19,840 bases of DNA from Bacteroidota bacterium (GTDB lineage Bacteria > Bacteroidota > Bacteroidia > Cytophagales > Cyclobacteriaceae). Below are positions 15,547 to 19,840 of this stretch, piece after piece (within the stretch, counting starts at the first letter, position 1; each line of letters opens with the position of its first letter). The notes below the pieces were generated by a model. The model saw nothing but the letters and a program-made list of their open reading frames with translations, was not told the DNA's origin and did no database searches. A program made the translations under genes and the position numbers. Location of the stretch: assembly GCA_023412765.1 (NCBI GenBank), contig JAEZBX010000080.1, forward strand, positions 1-19,840, given 5' to 3'.

Positions 15547-16623
15547 CTATGAAAGGGCAACGTCTACACGGGTCGGCCGCTTAACTTTTAACCCAAAAAG
15601 TGGCCTAATCACATGAATTCGTTTCACAATAAATTCATATGCCAGGAAACAACCGCTGGCGGTGAACAACAAAAGCAAGACAAACTGAACCCATGAGGGG
15701 ATACTTAGGGGAAAGATGATGATAGAACCGACATATAGGAAAAGCATATGTAATATGTAAACCGGGTATGCAGCCTGGCTCAGGTAATTCAATGCCTTCC
15801 CTGGACGGTTTAGATACCGGTGAGCAAACGCAAAAACAGCAACGATCCAGCAATTCGATTCTATTGCAATCAGGGAGTTGGGAGCAAAGGGTTGGAACTG
15901 GGTCAAACGAACCGCGCATAGGACAACAGCGATCGCTAGAAACAACCCACGCCATTTGGTAATCATTTTCCAGAATGTGTCGCCGCTGATAACGTAGCAA
16001 TAGCCAAATACGAATGCCAAGAGGCCTATGATGAAACCGTGCCATGTCATTGCGTATAGTTCGAATGGTCGCGGGTTCACTAGCATTGCCTCTGCAACGA
16101 ACACGGCGAAAACGGGTACGAGTCCCAAAGGTGTACTTAGCATAGTTTTCATGGCGCGAATGATCTTTCCGGTTTTGTTATTGTTGAGATAATAGAACAG
16201 GGGTGACAGAATGATCACATAGGCAAAAATATTTCCCAGGAACCACAGGTGGCCGGGGTTATATGAATAGCTTAATTCCCAGCCATAATGATATTGCCAA
16301 AGGAGTATTCCCAGAGGTACCATGACGAACATACCAAACAGGAAAGGTAAGAGTATTCTTTGCGCTCTTTCCACGATGAGCTGCTTCCAGTTCCTGTTCT
16401 GAATTGCGAAATAAACCCCCATGCCCGACACAAAAAAGAGAAGCGGAATTCTCCAGATATTCATTACAGCCATAGGTATCCAAAGTGAAGGCCAGGGCTT
16501 TTCCGTGGCGATGAAACCAATCATTATACCCCAGGATTGAAAGCCTATGGCGGTATGGTATATGAGGAGGAGTCCGATGGCGATGACCCGTACCCAATCG
16601 ATGTCGTATCTTCTGGTTGACAT
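15547..16623 (-). CDS. Acyltransferase 3 family integral membrane protein
   Basis: This 358-residue protein starts with the family hallmark RRYDIDWVRVIAIGLLLIYHTAIGF; the His in LIYHTA is the conserved catalytic residue. It then has about ten hydrophobic helices, including RIPLLFFVSGMGVYFA, PGHLWFLGNIFAYVIIL and the C-terminal AAYPVYILHMLFLYVG. The family (relatives OafA and OpgC) moves acyl groups onto glycans, lipids or glucans at the inner membrane; the acceptor here is unknown. It begins 25 bp after the ankyrin lipoprotein gene on the same strand, so both are probably in one mRNA started in the gap before the AraC-TPR gene. A hairpin follows the stop. Confidence 0.92.
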   Translation of the reverse strand: MSTRRYDIDWVRVIAIGLLLIYHTAIGFQSWGIMIGFIATEKPWPSLWIPMAVMNIWRIPLLFFVSGMGVYFAIQNRNWKQLIVERAQRILLPFLFGMFVMVPLGILLWQYHYGWELSYSYNPGHLWFLGNIFAYVIILSPLFYYLNNNKTGKIIRAMKTMLSTPLGLVPVFAVFVAEAMLVNPRPFELYAMTWHGFIIGLLAFVFGYCYVISGDTFWKMITKWRGLFLAIAVVLCAVRLTQFQPFAPNSLIAIESNCWIVAVFAFAHRYLNRPGKALNYLSQAAYPVYILHMLFLYVGSIIIFPLSIPSWVQFVLLLLFTASGCFLAYEFIVKRIHVIRPLFGLKVKRPTRVDVALS

Positions 16624-16648
16624 GGTTAGAGTTATTTGTGGCTTTAAA

Positions 16649-17248
16649 TTATTTTAACATCGCTGCGATCTCCGGACGGGTCTTTTCAATATAAGCGTAA
16701 TCAAGTTTAAGACCCATGGGACCCAGGATCTTGCCCATCATGTCGTACGTATTCTTTGTTTGAGAAAAAGGTGCGGCGACTGATTCATAAGCAGTTGCAC
16801 CAAACTTGTTTTTTATTGATTTGTCAGCTCCGCTTTCTAAAAGCATTTTCACTATTTCCGGACGGCAAAAAAATGAGCCGGTATGAAGGGCAGTCGACCC
16901 GTCGTTGTTCTGGAAATTCACATCAGCTCCGGCCTCGATCAATACCTTTGCTGCTTCGGGTTTCCCAAATAGGGATGCCGTAATGAGCGGACTCGACCCG
17001 CCAAAGGGGTCTTTTTCATTTAGATTGCTGCCAGCGGCAATATGCTGTTTTACTGCGTCGATGTTGTCGGTTAGAACCGCTGTGTGGAGGTCGATATCAG
17101 GCGCTTTTACGGCCGCTGTTTTTGCAGTGGCAGGTGAGTCAGAAGTTGCAGCGTTATTTTTTCCACCGCATGCTACAATTATAAAGGAAGCAAGAACAAG
17201 TGTGGCGCTGATAGTCATTTTTACGAAGGAGATTTGTTTTGTTTTCAT
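16649..17248 (-). CDS. Ankyrin-repeat lipoprotein
   Basis: The N-terminus is a lipoprotein signal (MKTKQISFVKMTISATLVLASF, then IIVACGG), with lipidation expected at Cys27. After a low-complexity Ala/Ser/Thr linker come about three ankyrin repeats (about 50-150): DLHTAVLTDNIDAVKQHIAAG, SPLITASLFGKPEAAKVLIEAGADVN, TALHTGSFFCRPEIVKMLLESGADKS. The tail (about 150-199) is less regular. The linker directly after Cys27 starts GGKNNA, with no sign that decides inner from outer membrane. The repeats imply protein-protein binding in the periplasm or at the surface; no enzymatic motif is seen. It is first in an operon with the acyltransferase, and its start faces the AraC-TPR gene, which makes it a candidate target of that regulator. 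Confidence 0.88.
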   Translation of the reverse strand: MKTKQISFVKMTISATLVLASFIIVACGGKNNAATSDSPATAKTAAVKAPDIDLHTAVLTDNIDAVKQHIAAGSNLNEKDPFGGSSPLITASLFGKPEAAKVLIEAGADVNFQNNDGSTALHTGSFFCRPEIVKMLLESGADKSIKNKFGATAYESVAAPFSQTKNTYDMMGKILGPMGLKLDYAYIEKTRPEIAAMLK

Positions 17249-17353
17249 GGATTTGGAGTTAGATGGTTATTGATTTCAATAACTCAAAGAACGGGTGACC
17301 ACCTTCGTCGGGCCAATCAGGTTTGCGGCAAAAACCATCAAATTTGCTGGAAT

Positions 17354-17393
17354 CGATATAAATTTTGACGCAACGATATAAACTATGATGCAA
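17354..17393. promoter_or_regulatory. Tandem 20-bp direct repeat in a divergent promoter region
   Basis: CGATATAAATTTTGACGCAA (17354-17373) is followed immediately by CGATATAAACTATGATGCAA (17374-17393): 17 of 20 bases agree. The period of 20 bp is close to two helical turns, so both copies face the same side of DNA, as in AraC-family operators with two direct half-sites. It lies 95 bp upstream of the AraC-TPR start and 105 bp upstream of the ankyrin lipoprotein start. Binding by the adjacent regulator is inferred. The rest of the 240-bp gap (17249-17488) holds no credible gene. Confidence 0.6.
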
Positions 17394-17472
17394 TTCGACT
17401 TCTTAAGCGATAAATTGGGGTTAAAAAATGGAATACAAACCTTGGCTGCTGCAGGCATCCAGTACGTCCATT

Positions 17473-17489
17473 TTTCGTTATTTACGAAA
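17473..17489 (+). promoter_or_regulatory. Short hairpin abutting the AraC-TPR start codon
   Basis: TTTCGT (17473-17478) and ACGAAA (17484-17489) are perfect arms around TATTT, and the last A is the A of the ATG. It may limit translation initiation. The stem is only 6 bp, so significance is low. Confidence 0.3.
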
Positions 17490-19564
17490 TGTCAGAACTG
17501 CCTAACACTGAAAAGGACTTCTTAAATCAACTCAACACCATCGTAGGAAAGAACATTTCGAACGAACAGTTTGGAGTGTCGGAGCTTGCGGAGGAAATGA
17601 ATATGAGTCGTTCCAACCTTCTGCGCAAGGTGAAAAAGGAGACCAATCTTTCCGTCAGCCAGCTCATTAGCCAGGTCCGGCTGACAAAAGCCATGGAATT
17701 GTTGAAGACCACAGAAGCGAATGTTTCGGAGGTTTCCCATCAGGTAGGATTTGGCAGTACCTCTTATTTCATAAAATGTTTTCGCGAGTATTATGGATAT
17801 CCGCCGGGTGAAGTTGGGAAAAGGGATCGCGAGGAAATAGCACATGCTGATCCCACGAAAATTCCAGAAGAAAATCTTCCCGCACGCGCTGGCAAAGGAA
17901 AAATCATCGTTGCCTTGTCCGTCACATTGGCGGTCATTATTGCCGTCGGAATTTCTTACTTCTCTAATTCTTCTGAATCGGACTCGCTTGAGAAGTCTAT
18001 CGCGGTTTTGCCTTTCATAAACGATAGCAACGATTCCACGAATGTCTATTTGATCAATGGACTGATGGAATCTACCCTTAATAATCTCTATCAGATAAAG
18101 GAGTTGAAAGTGATCAGCAGGACTTCAGCGGAAAAGTACAGGAATACAACGAAGTCGATACCTGAAATGTCGAAGGAATTAAATGCCAACTATTTTGTTG
18201 AGGGAAGCGGACAGAAAATAGGTGAGAATATCGTACTGAATATTCAATTGATCGAAGGGCCGACAGACAAGCATCTTTGGGCCAAGCAGTACCGAAAACA
18301 GGCCAGCGACATTTTTGACTTGCAGCAGGAAATCGCCAAAGATATCGCGAAGGAAATTCAAGTGATTATTACGCCAGAGGAAGAGAAAAAGATTGAAAAG
18401 AAATATACTGACAATGTCGCAGCCTATGACTATTTCCTGAAAGGTAAAGAGCTATTTTATTTAGGCACTGGAGAAAGTCTGCAAGAATCTATCCCGTATT
18501 TTAAGAAAGCAATTAACGAGGACGAAAAATTTGCGCTTGCCTATGCCAACGCTGCGATGGTTTATTATTACCTGGACTTGTTTCAATCCGTAAAAAAGTA
18601 TGGGATAGAGGTGAATACGTTTGCTGAGCAGGCAATGAGATATGATCCTGATCTCAGCGAAAGTCTTATAGCCAAAGCTTTGTCGTATGCGCAGTCCAAG
18701 CAATATGCAACTGCTGTTGGATATCTCGAAAAGTCACTTGAGGAAAATTCGAATCCAGGGTTAGCAATTCATTTTCTTACCGAATTTTATCACTGGCATA
18801 TTCCTAATACTGGCAAATACCTTGAATATGCGCTTATGGGTGTAAAGCTCGATGTTGCATCACACGATTCGGCAATCACTTCTTTCAAATATTTACACTT
18901 AAGCAACGCATTGATGCAAGCCGGTTTTCTCGACGAAGGTGTAAAGTACATTGACAAGGCCGTATCATATGATTCAACAAATGCCATTGCTGCGTATGTT
19001 AGGATTTGGTTTCATTATGTTCGTGACAAGAATAAGGACCAAGCCATCGATCTACTCCTCAAAGAATATAAAAAGGACACGACCAGGTTAGATATTCACT
19101 ATGAGCTAGGCAGAATGTATTACCTCCTTCGCGATTTTGACAACGCCTTTAAATACTTTAGAAAAGGTGTTGAAGATAGCGAACGCCGTCAACTGAATCC
19201 TTTTCAACACGAGAATCTTAAGGCGGCAATTGTTTTTTCGAAAATGGGTTACAAGGAGAAGTCAGCCGAATTATTGGAAAGCTACAAGACGTTTGCCCAG
19301 AATGATAAGTCGATTTATGGGAATATCAATCTCGCCATCTATTATGCTCATCTAGACAATGTACCAAAGACAATTGAACATTTGGAACTATTTTCAAAAG
19401 AAGATAACTACGCCTATTGGATCCTTCTATATGAAATGGACATTGCTTTTGATCCGGTAAAAAACGATCCGCAATTTCTAAGAATAATGCGCACTATAGA
19501 AACCAAATTCTGGAAGACGCACGAAAATATCAAAACCACACTGGAACAAAAGCGACTGATATAA
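17489..19564 (+). CDS. Membrane-tethered AraC-type regulator with TolB-like and TPR domains
   Basis: Residues about 10-108 form an AraC-type double HTH (FGVSELAEEMNMSRSNLLRKVKK, then VSEVSHQVGFGSTSYFIKCFREYYGYPPGE). One transmembrane helix follows at about 138-158 (KIIVALSVTLAVIIAVGISYF). Residues about 165-285 match the TolB/FlgO-like region found in CadC-like and adenylate-cyclase-associated proteins (SIAVLPFINDS, LKVISRTSAEKYRN, YFVEGSG, LWAKQYRK). Residues about 305-680 form TPR-like helical pairs (YFKKAINEDEKFALAYANAAMVYYYL). The DNA-binding part is thus cytoplasmic and the TPR part periplasmic: a one-component transmembrane regulator that would sense an envelope signal or partner. It lies divergent to the ankyrin lipoprotein operon across a gap with a tandem direct repeat. 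The gene appears intact. Confidence 0.92.
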   Translation: MSELPNTEKDFLNQLNTIVGKNISNEQFGVSELAEEMNMSRSNLLRKVKKETNLSVSQLISQVRLTKAMELLKTTEANVSEVSHQVGFGSTSYFIKCFREYYGYPPGEVGKRDREEIAHADPTKIPEENLPARAGKGKIIVALSVTLAVIIAVGISYFSNSSESDSLEKSIAVLPFINDSNDSTNVYLINGLMESTLNNLYQIKELKVISRTSAEKYRNTTKSIPEMSKELNANYFVEGSGQKIGENIVLNIQLIEGPTDKHLWAKQYRKQASDIFDLQQEIAKDIAKEIQVIITPEEEKKIEKKYTDNVAAYDYFLKGKELFYLGTGESLQESIPYFKKAINEDEKFALAYANAAMVYYYLDLFQSVKKYGIEVNTFAEQAMRYDPDLSESLIAKALSYAQSKQYATAVGYLEKSLEENSNPGLAIHFLTEFYHWHIPNTGKYLEYALMGVKLDVASHDSAITSFKYLHLSNALMQAGFLDEGVKYIDKAVSYDSTNAIAAYVRIWFHYVRDKNKDQAIDLLLKEYKKDTTRLDIHYELGRMYYLLRDFDNAFKYFRKGVEDSERRQLNPFQHENLKAAIVFSKMGYKEKSAELLESYKTFAQNDKSIYGNINLAIYYAHLDNVPKTIEHLELFSKEDNYAYWILLYEMDIAFDPVKNDPQFLRIMRTIETKFWKTHENIKTTLEQKRLI

Positions 19565-19621
19565 ATGACCAGAATGAATTAATTGATGTATTCCGACTCT
19601 TTGGATTAAGCAGTAGCTCCC

Positions 19622-19656
19622 TTATTCCTTATTCCCTATTCCTTATTCCCTATTCC
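19622..19656. repeat. Heptad tandem repeat (TATTCCY family)
   Basis: Five perfect 7-bp units: TTATTCC, TTATTCC, CTATTCC, TTATTCC, CTATTCC. They lie between inverted GCAGTA (19610-19615) and TACTGC (19667-19672), so the array sits in the loop of a possible stem. It separates the AraC-TPR gene from the convergent partial gene at the right edge. Same family as 3990-4060 and the left half of 14451-14561. Confidence 0.8.
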
Positions 19657-19696
19657 TTTCCTCTGATACTGCAAAAGCCGAAATAGTTCGATTCAG

Positions 19697-19840
19697 TTAG
19701 TGACAATCCTTCAAGTGAGGTAGCACTCTTTGAACCACCTTAGGTTTTATCTTCATGATATCTGTTGGAGTGCGACAAACGACTGCGCATCCGTTGAAGA
19801 TTACGATTGGAAATTTCACAAGCTGACCTTCATGAACAAG
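19697..19840 (-). CDS. C-terminal end of an unidentified protein (possibly ArsC/Spx-like)
   Basis: On the minus strand the frame is open from the window edge to a TAA at 19697-19699, giving 47 residues that begin LVHEGQLVKFPIVIFNG and end RVLPHLKDCH. The segment LVKFPIVIFNGCAVVCRTPTD resembles the C-terminal strand pair of ArsC/Spx-type thioredoxin-fold proteins (pattern: basic residue, P-I-V-V, small, then R-P-x). That resemblance is weak and rests on a few residues. The start lies beyond the window. It is convergent with the AraC-TPR gene. Confidence 0.45.
   Translation of the reverse strand, partial: LVHEGQLVKFPIVIFNGCAVVCRTPTDIMKIKPKVVQRVLPHLKDCH

Noticed and set aside
17276..17458. Minus-strand open frame of 60 codons in the divergent promoter gap
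   Set aside because: Composition is not protein-like, it has no recognisable motif, and it would cover the tandem direct repeat and both promoters.

Overview
The window looks like chromosomal DNA of a Bacteroidota bacterium, most likely order Cytophagales (Chryseolinea/Ohtaekwangia-like). This is inferred from the short RpoD-type sigma factor without region 1.1, the two-FtsX permease next to a PadR regulator, DUF3857 and AraC-TPR family proteins, start sites without clear Shine-Dalgarno sequences, and intergenic regions full of heptad repeats. There are no rRNA or tRNA genes, no CRISPR array, and no recognisable transposase or phage gene.

Layout, left half (+ strand). A membrane J-domain protein enters from the left edge (1-717). 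A small VOC/glyoxalase-fold protein follows (800-1177), then a stand-alone LigD-polymerase-like protein whose active site looks degenerate (1223-2629). A 411-bp gap with competing inverted repeats precedes an RpoD-type sigma factor (3041-3904), which ends in a clear hairpin terminator. Next come a secreted clan GH-A-like glycoside hydrolase (4210-5658), a PolA-N-terminus-like 5'-3' exonuclease (5703-6536), and an 854-residue DUF3857/transglutaminase/DUF2569 membrane protein (6907-9471). The last gene is flanked by two nearly identical repeat elements.

Layout, right half. A minus-strand PadR regulator and MacB/FtsX-type permease form an operon (12823 to 9766) with a palindromic candidate operator. 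Head-to-head with it lies the remnant of a second permease of the same family (12937-13860). Then follow a DinB/DUF1572 protein (13988-14431, +), a secreted PAP2 phosphatase (15316 to 14558, -), and a two-gene minus-strand operon of an ankyrin-repeat lipoprotein and an acyltransferase-3 membrane protein (17248 to 15547). Divergent from this operon is a membrane-tethered AraC-HTH/TPR regulator (17489-19564). The last 144 bases hold the C-terminus of a minus-strand gene.

The part most like an uncharacterised system is 15547-19564: a membrane-anchored AraC-type regulator with a periplasmic TPR domain, facing an ankyrin lipoprotein/acyltransferase operon across a 240-bp gap. That gap contains a perfectly abutting tandem 20-bp direct repeat, a plausible binding site for the regulator. 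Other notable points are the altered sigma region 4.2, the LigD-like protein lacking a catalytic Asp, and the family of intergenic elements with 7-bp periodicity, some with inverted arms around a conserved core. All family assignments come from reading motifs, not from database searches.
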